Shown: piece by piece, positions 44,545 to 55,010 of the stretch
How the letters are laid out: every line of letters begins with the position of its first letter
Numbering within the stretch: the first letter of the stretch is position 1
Assembly: GCA_029215795.1 (NCBI GenBank)
Contig: JARDYH010000003.1
Coordinates: 174,356,382 to 174,420,381 of the forward strand
From: Anniella stebbinsi
Lineage: Eukaryota; Chordata; Lepidosauria; Squamata; Anniellidae
Direction of reading: 5' to 3'
Length of the DNA: 64,000 bases
The notes under the pieces: generated by a model
The model's input: only the letters and a program-made list of their open reading frames with translations
Database searches by the model: none
What the model was told of the DNA's origin: nothing
Translations under genes and position numbers: made by a program

Positions 44545-47514
44545 TTTTTTTCCTTATAATTTTTTTATTTTTCTACATAAAATACAACATAATCACAACA
44601 TAAAATACAATACCAAACTAACAATCCCTTCACAACCCCCCCCCGTGCTCCCCTCCCCCCAGAGACCTGTCTTTATTCATTTATACATTTTTCCAAAATT
44701 GTAAAGAGTCTTTTAAAGGTGAACATCCTTTCCCCTTTATTAATACATATTCCAAAAACGGACTCCATATATTTTCAAAATCATTCTTCCTGGATAGTCC
44801 CCTCTTTACTTTGAGATTACATGTTAGTTTATCATTAAGTGCAATATCCCATATTTCTTTACACCATTCTTCTATTGTATAATTCCCTTGCATCTTCCAA
44901 TTCTTAGCTATCATTAATCTAACGGGTGCCAGGAGGTTGTTAATCAATTCCAACATGATTAGCTTCCCAATTCCTTTATCCCATATTGAAAGTAAAGCCA
45001 GTTTTGGACTTAATTCCACATTGCTTCCCGTTATTTCACTTATTTCTTTAAACACCCTTTTCCAAAATGTTTGTACATATTCACAACTCCACCACATATG
45101 GAAATATGTTCCAACCTCCTGACATCCCCTCCAACAGTTCTTTGAGATTTTCTTATCTATTTGATGTAATCTTACTGGTGTTAAATACCATCTCCATACT
45201 ATTTTATAATAATTATCTTTAATCCTAACCGATAATAACTTTAACATTCTTGCATTCCAAATCCTCCCCCAGTTATCATCATTAAATTGTTCCTTTAGAT
45301 CGTCTTCCCATATCCTTTTAAGAGAGTCTCGTTGATCTCCATCCTCTATCAGAATTTTATAAATTTCACTAATCAAACCTTTCTTACTTTTATTTTCCCC
45401 ATTCTTTTCTCTTGCTTCTATTAAATCTTCAAATCTAGTATTATCTCTACAATCCTTATTCTTCTTTTTCCAATCCTGTGTCCATTGTTCTTATTGTATA
45501 CATTTAAACCAAGCTATCTTTTGTCCTCTTAATATCTCTCCTATTTGCTCCTTATTAGTCATTCTTTCCATCCAGTCTTTCAACTTAATAATTCTCTGAC
45601 CCCTCAATCCCCCTTCCAACTCTCTTTTTAAATTCCCTGGGAAGTTTTCCATTACTACCACTGGAGTTAGAGAACTTCCTGGTATTAATTTTCCTTTAAA
45701 TCTCTCCCATATCTCTAAAATATTTTTAATAGTGGATTATCCAATCCCTTCCATTCTTTCTTTGGTAATTTGGTGAAGAAAATATTTTGTAATTTTAAAT
45801 CTATTTCTCCTGTTTGCGTCTCTAACCATTCTAACTCATCCTCCCCTAATATACTATTTATAACATGTCTTAATTGATTAGCTATATAATACATCTTTAT
45901 ATTTGGAAGTCCCAACCCTCCTTTCTTTTGTGTCTTATACCATCTCCCTTTGTTAATCCTTGCTTTTTTATCCCCATTACAATAAGCATTTATCATATTT
46001 TGCCAACTCTTTAACTCTACTTCCGTTATTTTAATTGGTAACATTCTAAACAAGAAATTAATCTTAGGTAATATCTTCATTTTAATAACCGCTATTCTAC
46101 CAAACCATGAATGCTTTAACTTTCTATAAACCTCTAATTTTTTCAATATCTGTTTCTTCAAACTATTAAAATTAATTTCTTCTAACCTTTCTAAATCTTT
46201 TGCTATATTAACTTCTAAATAACGAACTATGTCTTTAATCTTAAGACCTAATTTTATATTACACTGCTCTCTTTCCTTCTTATTATAATTGAATAACATC
46301 ATTTCGGACTTCCCCCAATATACTTGTAATCCTGTGAACTCCCCAAATTCTCTTAAATACCGCTTAATCACCTCCCCACTCTCCAGAGGATTTTCTAATG
46401 TCAATAATGTAACATCCGCAAACATATTGATTTTTATCTTTTCTCCTATTCCTTTTAATCTACCATCTTCCCTGATAACATTTGCCAAAATTTCAATAAC
46501 TATTGCAAATAATATTAGGGAAAGTGGACATCCCTGCCTAGTACCCCGGGCGAAGGAAATCTGTTGCATTAACCCATCATTAACCATTATCACTGCTTTA
46601 TTATTGTCATACAATTGATCTATCACTCCTACAAATTTATCTCCAGACCCAAAAAAATTTATAATCGTTTTTAATGCTGGCCATTCCACACAATCAAAGG
46701 CTTTGAAAATATTTAATGCTATCAGCGCTGCTTTTATATTCCTTTTTTTTAAATAACATTTATTATATTCAGAACTCTCCCTATTAAATTAGGCATTTGT
46801 CTCCCTGATATAAATCCACATTGATCTTTCCTAATATATTTACTTATAAAAGTACTCATTCTTTTTGCCATAATTGCCGTAAAAAATTTTGAATCTTAAT
46901 TTATTAAAGAAATAGGTCTATAAGAAGCTGGGTCCGCCAAAACTTTATCTGGTTTCGGGATTAATATTATCAAAGAATGATCCCATGATGGTGGGGTCTT
47001 CCCTCCCTCTATTATACTATTAAATAATTTTTTCAATCTTGGTATCAATATATCTCTAAAACTCTTATAATATTCCGGCCCCAGCCCATCTAACCCCGGA
47101 GATTTCCCTCCTTTTAATTTATCAATCATTCCTTCTATTTCTTTTTCTGTAACCAAACCTTCCATATAATCCCTATCTTCTCCCTGTAATTTTATTTTCC
47201 AATTTTTCTCTACGTACTCCCCTACTCTTACTTGTGGGCCCATATCAGATGCATATAATTCCTTATAAAATTCCTGAAATATATTTAATTTATCTTTCAT
47301 TAAATTACAACTTTTCCCTGTTTTATCTTTAATTGTCCCTATTGTATTCTTTGCCTTCTTCGACTGAGTGGACCTGGCCAACATCCTAGAATTTTTATTA
47401 CTGTATTCAAAAAAATCCCTTTTCAAATATAACAAATCCTTTTGCACCCTTTCTAAATCCTCTTTCTCAAGTTCCTTCTTTTTAGCTTGAAGTTGAGCAT
47501 ATAGGTGTCTATCA
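44545..47514 (-). mobile_element. 5'-truncated L1-type LINE with 14-bp target duplication
   Basis: The element lies on the minus strand. Its 3' end is the T/A-rich stretch at 44545-44600 and its 5' break is at 47514. A perfect 14-bp direct repeat TACCAATTCTTTCT flanks it (44531-44544 and 47515-47528). This is the length expected for L1 target-primed insertion. Removing the element and one repeat restores the host repeat also seen at 17022. It lacks ORF1 and the endonuclease domain. Confidence 0.93.
44681..47514 (-). pseudogene. L1 ORF2 (reverse transcriptase) pseudogene
   Basis: Minus-strand segments read in order. 47514-46896 is the linker and first RT blocks, with KLKGGKSPGLDGLGPEYYK and PASYRPISLIN. 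46689-45715 is the RT core, with RGTRQGCPLSLILFAIVIE and an FADV box. 45490-44681 is the C-terminal part with the WWSCEYVQTFW block. Full L1 ORF2 is about 1,250 residues; here roughly 900 remain and the N-terminal endonuclease is absent. Damage: nonsense TAA at 46893-46895, indel in the T run near 46741-46753, catalytic FADD changed to FADV near 46430, frameshift near 45720, and nonsense TAA at 45491-45493. Once it encoded the protein that copies L1 RNA into DNA at the target; it is now inactive. Confidence 0.88.
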
Positions 47515-47528
47515 TACCAATTCTTTCT

Positions 47529-47650
47529 AAATGTGCATCTATACATGTAAATTAGCATAGGCAAATGTGTGTCCTCTTTTGTCCTCCTTTTTAGTGATGC
47601 ATTTCCTTTTGCCTGCAGTGGGGGAGGGGTGATGTGTCAGTGGCCACCCT
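47529..47650. repeat. Unclassified dispersed repeat, right part
   Basis: It continues the 44185-44544 copy after the L1, with tgtaaattagcataggcaaa, tgtgtcctcttttgtcctcc and the end agtggccacccta. The final bases are the inverse of the TAGGGTAGCCA start of the 17022 copy. Confidence 0.6.
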
Positions 47651-48654
47651 AGACTTATGACACCTTAACAACTAACAGATTTATTGTTAAGGCATAAGTT
47701 TTTGTGGATGAGAGTCCATTTCATCAGATTCATGAAGTTGTTGTCTAAGTTAGGGGGTATATCAATGGACATGGTTGGGAGGGGGGAGATTTTAAATAGT
47801 GTGCAGAGAGGGAAATGAGGAAAATACAGACAGGGATTATGACTTCATTAACAGCGGCCATTCAAAAACAGATATTGGTGAAAAGCACAGACATCTTAGC
47901 ATTGATATACATAGTAACTATAGATATAGGTTTTCTAGATTCATATTTCTTTTATTCAAAATAAATATATTTAATCATACAATCATATCTATATGTATGA
48001 AACCTCCATATTTAGTGAACATCTATAGAAGGACTCTTCATAAAGCATGTTACATCTTTAAAGGCCTTTGAAAAACAGCTACCTCCCTTTGTTAGTTTGC
48101 TCCCTCTTTAATCATAATTCCATCTCTGTTGGATGACAACTTCACTGCTCCTCCCCTCCTCAGTGTGTGACACACTTTTAAGGTGGCCCCATCTCTCTCT
48201 CTGTGCAAAGAACTTTAGTACTGTTCACAACTTATATATGTATGCAGTTAAAGCACATGCAGCAAGGTTGGGGAACCTCTTTCAGCCCAAGTTCCACCTT
48301 CCATTTTGGAGAAATTCTCAGGGGCTGCAGCGCAGTGGTGGGCAGGGCCAGAAGCTAAAGGGGCGGGGCCAAACATTCTAGCATATTTTAGCTTAATACT
48401 TTTACTGCAAGAAACTAAAGCTTAGGAGAGGTATTTCAACCTTTTAGAATGGGAGGGGGGAATACAAAAGCTGGGAAACTATCAAACAACCTGCAGTTAG
48501 GGGAATGAAGATGTGTGTGGGTAATATGAGAACAGTTTGATAAATTCTCAGACGGGAGTTGCAATAAACAGTCTGTCAAGACTTATGGTCAAGGTGAAAA
48601 AGAAAATGGTAAAACAAAGCTTTATTCCATGTATAAAACATACCTAGAGCTCCA
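47651..48654. other. Unassigned DNA with a possible repeat start
   Basis: Bases 48262-48380 (aaggttggggaacctctttc, then cccaagttccacc and ggggcggggcc) look like a degraded dispersed repeat, but I could not find its other end. The rest shows nothing recognisable. Confidence 0.35.
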
Positions 48655-48985
48655 TCAGACAAGTGTTTTATTGCACGCTCGTTACTGGGCACTCACAGAT
48701 TTTTGCGGGTCCCTCTCACAATGTCATCTGCTTCCTGCACACCCCCTTTAGCCTTCTTTGCATAACAAAAACACACCCCAGTAAGTCCTACTTATTTTTA
48801 AAGATGGAAGTTGCCACTATCTCCTGCTGTGTGCAGGAGAAGCAGTGCAATCAAATGGGCCACATGCACATTGTTTACTTCCTCTTTCAAAAGAGGAAGT
48901 AATGAGTGATAAACACGCAGGCAGAGAAGTGGCAGTAAGCAAACACAATTTCCCCCGTCTAATGATGCTCATAGTCATCTCAGCT
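48655..48985 (-). repeat. Dispersed repeat, copy B (partner at 28040)
   Basis: Its reverse complement matches 28040-28345 over about 300 bp. The shared blocks include ctgctgtgtgcaggagaagc and gatttttgcgggtcc, inverted here. Both copies carry the fragment 'cccagtaac...tgcaata' at one end and the 'gcatcatta.acggggg' end at the other. Confidence 0.65.
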
Positions 48986-49565
48986 TCTGGAGATATAAAG
49001 AAACAAACCTCACTGCAGAGCAAGGAGAAAAAAGTTAAGAAAGGGAGGAGCCAGAGTAGAAAGGACATGGTCAGGATATAGGGGCAGAAGAAAAGGGCAG
49101 AACCAAATAACTAATAAAGACAATAAAGGAAGATTAATCAAGTGAACCCCTTATTTACCAGAGAGAGAATTAGTTGAGGAGGCACAAAGACCACTTTAAT
49201 CACCACCTCCCACTGGCCCAAGCAACCAATCAACAAGTATTGTTGCCAATTTGCAGCAGTGTGGCCATCTGGGGAAACCTGGAGGGAAAACTGGGACCCC
49301 AGATGGGCCAAATTGCCTCAAGGTCCTGAGGTTCAGTACCCTTGACATAGGGAAAGCCATGGGATCACATCTGCTGGCCCTACCCAGCCCTACCTATGCA
49401 TACTAGTCATTACTTATGAAAGCTACTTATGCATGTACAAACTGTGCACATGCTCTGACAGTGTCATTATGCCAGGGTTCCAATTGTGCAGACGGAGCCT
49501 ACACATGGACAATTTGTATACATGTTGGCTTTCACAAGTTATGGCAAATACATATGGGTGTGTGC
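48986..49565. other. Unassigned non-coding DNA
   Basis: A small inverted repeat, gccatctgggg and ccccagatgg, lies at 49265-49305. Nothing else is recognised. Confidence 0.4.
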
Positions 49566-49775
49566 ATGGGAAGGACTGTAGCACAGTGGTAGAGCACAGG
49601 CTTTGCATGCAGAAGATTAGAGGTTCAATTCTTGGCATCTCCAGTAGGGCTTGGAAAAAATCGTGTCAGAAACCTGGAGAGCCATTGCTGCCAGTCAGTG
49701 TTGACAATACTGGGCTAGACAGACCAAGGACCAATATATAGCACCTTCCCATGTTTCTGTGGTCCTATGTTCCTA
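49566..49775 (+). repeat. tRNA-derived SINE
   Basis: The head gtagcacagtggtagagcac, then ctttgcatgcagaag and gaggttcaattcttggca (a B-box-like GTTCAATTC), body cctggagagccattgctgcc, and tail of gcaccttcccatgttt type. It has the same architecture as 19448-19645. Confidence 0.75.
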
Positions 49776-50455
49776 GGAAGGGGGCCAGCTATGATTCTGT
49801 CCCTCCCCTTTGATGTGCCTTTACTGTACATGCATGTAACATGGGTACAAACCTAATGTAATATGTGATCCCATTCCCCTAATACCAATGTTTAAATCCC
49901 ATTATTATTTGTTTAACTGCAGAACGTTTCTCTACGTCAATTCTTTCCTAGTCACCAGTTAAAAGAAACATCTAGATTCTTAGTAGAGACCAGAAAAATC
50001 ATTTTTTTTCCATTCTAGCTAATTAAAATATGCCATCATTACGATTTCTCAGTATTTTCCTGGTAAAACCTGTACACTTCCAAGTTCAGAAGATCTTGGC
50101 AATGAGCCTATACATGATAATGCACTATGGAGTCTGGGAGTCAATATGTGATCTTTGTTTCCCTGTTGGATATATTTCTCAAGGTTATCTGGGACGGATT
50201 GCACCTGGGTAGTTGCACGTGTAGGTTTAAGCTCCTCGCCTTTCCTCTGAAGGCATTACAGTACTCCATCACCTTTTGGGGATTTCACATCCTCTTCTCT
50301 GTCTTCAGCTCAGTCCCTGACTGATGCTTCTTCAAAATCTATCTCCCAGTTTGCTAAAACAGTCATTTCAGTGATTCACCTTCACAGTTCCCTTCCTTCC
50401 AAGAGTTCCATCAGGTTTCACTCTACGTTGCTGGGTTTTTAAAAAGTAACAAGTA
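49776..50455. other. Unassigned non-coding DNA
   Basis: No gene or element is recognised. Confidence 0.4.
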
Positions 50456-50570
50456 CACTTTTATTTATTTATTAATCGCCCAACTGACAAATGCCTTTGG
50501 GATGGTTTACAATTTTAAAAAAACCCAAAGCAGCAATAAGATAACAATCAGAAACTATCATACAGTCAAT
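50456..50570 (-). repeat. LINE 3' tail fragment
   Basis: The stretch ttttatttatttattaatcg, then cctttgggatggtttacaat and A-rich blocks (aacccaaagcagcaataaga), has the minus-strand LINE 3'-end form. The family is uncertain. Confidence 0.45.
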
Positions 50571-51411
50571 GAAAATATCAAAATATTAAGATATTAACAA
50601 GATATATATTATTGATATATTTATTATTTTATATTGGCTCTTATGAATTTCTTATGCAAACTGCTTTGAGATCTTATGATATCAGTAGTTTTAATTAACA
50701 GATAAAATAATATTAAGATACTAAAAAATATTAAAGAGCAAGAGAGTAAAACAAATGGCATCATCAAGTTAGAACATAGTTTAGGAGTTGCAATGAGTGG
50801 AGGGGCTGCTTCTGAAAATGGCTTCCCTACAGTGAGTCATCCTCATTTAGGTCACAATATTTACAAGCTGCAACAGGAAATAAGAAAGGCTGCTACTTCT
50901 CCCTGCCTGGAAAGCCGAGGGCAGCCCAATCTACCTCTGAGGACAGACCAAAACTATGTACCGGAAAAAAAATGTATCTCATGATCTCTTACATCTTGCA
51001 AGCTTCCTTGTCTTTCGCCCACTACACACTCCACCCTTTGGGTTTATTTCCTCCGTTTGTGTATTATTTTAGGATAATAAACCCCTCAGGCCAGGGGCTT
51101 GGCTTATTCATTGTGCCAAACATTCAGCTACTGAATATAGATGACAATAAAGACAATGCTACTAGTCAGCCTTTTACACCAACAGCCCCATTAAAATGCC
51201 TGGGAAGATTCCACTGGCAGTTCAAAACCTTCACATGTCTATTCCTACACATCAACAAGAGGTGGTGGTGGTGGTGTGTGTGTTTAATTAGTGTTATTAG
51301 TTTTATTTTAAAGAATGTGTTGTCACTCTCAGCCAAAAAGCAAACAGTTTGTGTTTTTCCCACCTCCCCACTAGCTTCTGGAAACAAGAATAGAGTGAAC
51401 CTATATCCTCA
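50571..51411. other. Unassigned non-coding DNA
   Basis: It is A+T rich at 50571-50740. A short (GGT)n/(GT)n stretch is at 51262-51285. There is no gene. Confidence 0.4.
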
Positions 51412-51419
51412 TGTTACAC

Positions 51420-51699
51420 CAGGGCTGGCCCGAGTCATTTTGCTTCCTGATGCAGAGAACAAGATGGTGCCCCCTCCCAAATCATACAGAAAAGCTGACT
51501 GGACTGGCAGATGAATCTGTCTTCAACACCAGTGATGGAACAGCATCTTCCACTGCACCTGAAAACCACAGGGTAACTTAGGGGGTGCAGGGCAGGTTGC
51601 ATGGCCCATAGTTCTCTCCTCCTTCACCTTGCTGCCACCTCCCAGCATCTGCTGCTTGAAGCAACTGCTTCACTCTGTCTAATGGCAGGGCCAGCCCTG
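51420..51699. mobile_element. hAT-like non-autonomous element
   Basis: The ends CAGGGCTGGCC and GGCCAGCCCTG are exact inverses. A perfect 8-bp target duplication TGTTACAC flanks them (51412-51419 and 51700-51707). It is 280 bp and non-coding. Confidence 0.9.
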
Positions 51700-51707
51700 T
51701 GTTACAC

Positions 51708-52435
51708 CTACAAGATGGCATGAAATCTTTCCTAAATCTCCTTCCATTGGCAATGTCATGCAAGCGGGGGGGGGGGGGAATCACCCCAGTATAGTGAGAT
51801 ACTCTTGTGCCTGTAGGAAGCAACTGCAAGCACAACCCTTCACTTGGTGAGTCTGCCTTCACGGGTGCTGGGCAAGGGGGAGAGAAAGAGAGAGAACAAG
51901 GAATTGTGGCATGATGGGGGAGGAACAAGTCTTATAGTCAACTCACACAGTATGTTAATAACATAATAAGCAGTCAATCATCTCTTGCTTTCTAGATTGG
52001 GATCAGTGTGTGCAGATACGGGAGGCTTAAACCTTTCCTTCCAGATGCTTGTTGTCTGAATCCCACCTTCCACATGGGAGCTTAACAACATTGGAAGTCT
52101 CAATTGGCACCAATTGAGGGTGATTTTCCCCCCCTAGACCCCATGCAGGGAGGAGGGATTTAAGGAAACCAGTGACTGTAAGGGGGGTCCCAATCTTGAT
52201 CACCCCAGTGATTGCAATCTGGATCAGGTATCCACATGCTTACTTTAGAGTAAGAAAGAAAGACAAGGGCAGAGGCATGGAACATATGTAACATATCATG
52301 TGGTTTGGCCTTGAGAATCACAGAATCTTTGCTTTGGGGTGAGTTCTGCAAAAGAGGAGCTGTGAGTTTCAACATGGCCATTGCACTTAGCAGAGATGCT
52401 GCTGCCCCCATCTCTGCCCTCTCTTCTTCAGCCAC
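51708..52435. other. Unassigned non-coding DNA
   Basis: A G run lies at 51766-51778. No gene is recognised. Confidence 0.4.
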
Positions 52436-52620
52436 AATGGAGCAGACCAAGGGTCCATCTCGTCTAGCATTCTGTTTGCACTGGCCAGTAAGCTGCCTGT
52501 GGAAACCCCTGACTAAAGCCCCCTCTATGCACATATTGAATACATGACAGGGAAGTGGGACCATGCCTGCTGCTTGCTGACCATATTGCAGTACCCTCCA
52601 GGTGTCCAGATGCTGTATGC
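52436..52620 (-). repeat. CR1-like LINE 3' fragment
   Basis: The stretch atggagcagaccaagggtcc, then tctagcattctgtttgcact and aagctgcctgtggaaaccc, matches the 3'-end block of 9461-9600. Confidence 0.5.
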
Positions 52621-52654
52621 AGTATTCTAAAAGGACAGCTTATGGGCATAATAG

Positions 52655-53357
52655 TAGGATGACCATATGGAAAGGAGGACAGGGTTCCTGTATCTTGAAC
52701 AGTTGTAGAGAAAAGGGAATTTCAGCAGGTGTAATTCATGTGCATGCAGCACCTGGTGAAATTCCCTCTTCATCTCAACCAGGGCTGTGCAGAGGGGGGG
52801 CCAGTGGGACCAGTTGGCCCAGGACCCACGATTTTGAGGGGGCACTCTGACGAGGAGATCCCCCCTTAGCTTACACTACTGCTTCCGTAGTGTAAGCGGC
52901 CCATCGAGAAGCGAGCAGCCTGACTTGCGGAAACAGCACAGAAGCCATCCGTCGTGAATACCACGGTCAGAATACAAGCTCCAGAGGGCCATGCCGCATG
53001 TTGGGCAGGGATATATGTGCCTTGAGGTGTTGTAGAACAGGTTTGATATGAAGGTGTTTTGTTGAATGGCCATGTTATCCTCCTTTTTTGAAATGGTGGG
53101 GAGGCACACACTTCCCATCCGGTGTGGGCATATTACCAGTTCTGCACAGCCCTGATCTCAACAGTTAAAGCTGCAGGAGCTGTACTAGAGTGACCAGATA
53201 CAAAAGAGGGCAGAACTCCTGCAGCTTTAACTGTTGTGATGGAGAGAGGATTTCACCAGGTGCTACATGCATGAAAATGACACCTGCTGAAATTCCCTTT
53301 TCTATACAACTGTTAAAGATACTGGAGCCCTGTCCTCCTTTTCATATTGACACCCTA
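52655..53357. mobile_element. Foldback MITE, copy 9 of 9, carrying a nested hAT-like element
   Basis: The left end is taggatgaccatatggaaag and the right end is a decayed ttttcatattgacacccta. The flanks CATAATAG (52647-52654) and TATAATAG (53358-53365) match at 7 of 8. The element is interrupted within its left inner arm by 52780-53154. It shares the gcacctg variant with the copy at 2797. Confidence 0.88.
52780..53154. mobile_element. hAT-like element nested in a foldback MITE
   Basis: The ends CAGGGCTGTGCAGA and TCTGCACAGCCCTG (with one extra T spacing at the right) are inverted. A perfect 8-bp duplication ATCTCAAC lies at 52772-52779 and 53155-53162. It is 375 bp and non-coding. The phrase gtagaacaggtttgatatga resembles cttagaataggtttgaaagc at 54121, so a part may derive from L2-related sequence. 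Confidence 0.9.
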
Positions 53358-53461
53358 TATAATAGGCTCTCCACATGATTACACAGGGATCACTGCTCAC
53401 TGAGAGCTTGAACAGACTTTAGCTACACAGCCACTTCTAGCACACCATTGTTAGTATATAT

Positions 53462-53973
53462 TAGGGCTGTCCAGCCCCCCTGATCCAGATCCAGGCGATC
53501 CAGATCAGGCCAATCCGAACCAGATTGGACCTCCCCCAATCCGCTTCAGAACTGGGGAAAAGGACTCACCGCCCTCGCCCCACTCTCCCTCCTCTCCTCA
53601 CTTAACCGCCGCAGTCCGCGCTGCCATCCGCTGCCGTCTGCTGCTGTCTGTAGATCGGATGGCAGCGGATGGCAGCAGATGCCGGCAGGTGAGTGTGGAG
53701 AGGAGGGAGAGTGGGGGGATTGTGGTGATTCCAATGGACTCACTGCCGGCCTTGCAGGTCCCTGGGTGCCAGCTGCGCAGCTGGCACCCAGGGACCTGGA
53801 AGGTCAATGGGCCCGGATCTCCGGATTGAACCGAATTGATCCAGAATGGGCCTGATCCTCTCCAGAATGATCTGGACCTCCCCCAACCCAGCTTGGAACT
53901 GGATCCAGGAGGTCCAGACCAGCCCAATCTGCTCCGGATTCGGGACCCGGATCCGGATCTGTTCACAGCCCTA
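53462..53973. mobile_element. hAT-like element rich in GATCC/GGATC words
   Basis: The ends TAGGGCTGTCCAG and CTGTTCACAGCCCTA are inverted. A perfect 8-bp duplication GTATATAT lies at 53454-53461 and 53974-53981. Both subterminal zones iterate GATCC, GATCCAG or CCGGATC. Inner hairpin arms are ggatggcagcggatggcagc-like, and ctgggtgccagctgcgcagc with its inverse at about 53761-53800. It is 512 bp with no transposase. Confidence 0.9.
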
Positions 53974-54119
53974 GTATATATGGCCCAGTGGGAGAACATA
54001 CCTCTTGAACGTTGTTAAGGCATACAGTGATATCACTTGGCCACCATATTTCAACAACTAGGAGCACACTTTGGCAATGGGGCACTTTGCACAAAGTGAT
54101 GGAAAGGTCCAACAAGGTG

Positions 54120-55003
54120 TCTTAGAATAGGTTTGAAAGCTATTTTGTTCTGGACACCCCTTGGAGACTTGTGGAGTCTGATGGATTCCTGAATACACTG
54201 CGGGATTTTCCTGTAAATAGAGTTCGTGATCCTGTCCAGGCCCTAGTCTTCCTATGGAACGGTCAGCTGTGACAAGCTACTGTCATAATGGTTGCTGAGT
54301 GCCCCATCTGCCAATGTGGACCCCAGGTTACTTCCTAGTTCTCTGGATGAAACAGTGATGAAACTGGCCAGGAGATGGATAAAGCACCAGTGGTGTCAGG
54401 GTCGATGTGAGGTCAACTGAACACGTGTTAGAGTGCATAATTGCACCTGCTGCATCTTGGAAAGGGCTGTGAAGAAAGCTTACTTAACTGCCTCCATTGC
54501 ATCCTTGAGTAACCATCCAGCAGAGCTTTTCTAGATAGTACTAGGATTGTTAACATCTACACCTGAAACTGTGGTGCTTAGTGGACCACTGTGACAATGT
54601 TGCACGGCATTTTGAAACAAAATCACATGCCTTCATAATGATCCAACAGGTCCAAATGAGGTTTCCAATGCACCATTTTGCCCAGTCTTGGGGGATCCGT
54701 TTCAGCTTCTGTGGTTGCAGACCTGGACAAGACACCTGTAGCAGCTCGACCCACCACTTGTCTTCATTACCTTTGCCCATCATGGCCTTTTCGAGGTAGG
54801 CAGAGGGTGTGTTGATTGGGTGGATCAGAGAGTGTTGAATGTATCATTGCATGAGGGAGCAGTTCCTACTGCCCTTAAAGAGGCCATTTACTTCTGAAAA
54901 AAAACCTCCTTGGGCCTGGAGGTTTATCAAAACTACTGTCCAGCAGCGAAGACCCCCTTTGGGGGCAAAGTTATTGGGAGGTTGATGGCAACTCAACTGC
55001 AGG
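54120..55003 (+). pseudogene. Old L2-type LINE, linker to early RT region, decayed
   Basis: The plus-strand translation shows scattered L2 blocks: SDGFLNTLRDFPVNRVRDPV followed by QALVFLWN (compare DPDGFQRALGSFPADRAGSP and TLVDLWN in the young L2), then near 54940-55003 FGGKVIGRLMATQLQAFL (compare LERMVASQLQALL). Stops and frameshifts are frequent. The fragment ends exactly where the minus-strand L2 is inserted. Confidence 0.65.
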
Positions 55004-55010
55004 CATTCTT

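Noticed and set aside
2797..53357. CRISPR-like array from the recurring foldback units
   Set aside because: Units alternate in orientation, have no unique spacers, and each copy has its own transposon target duplication in a vertebrate-type genome.
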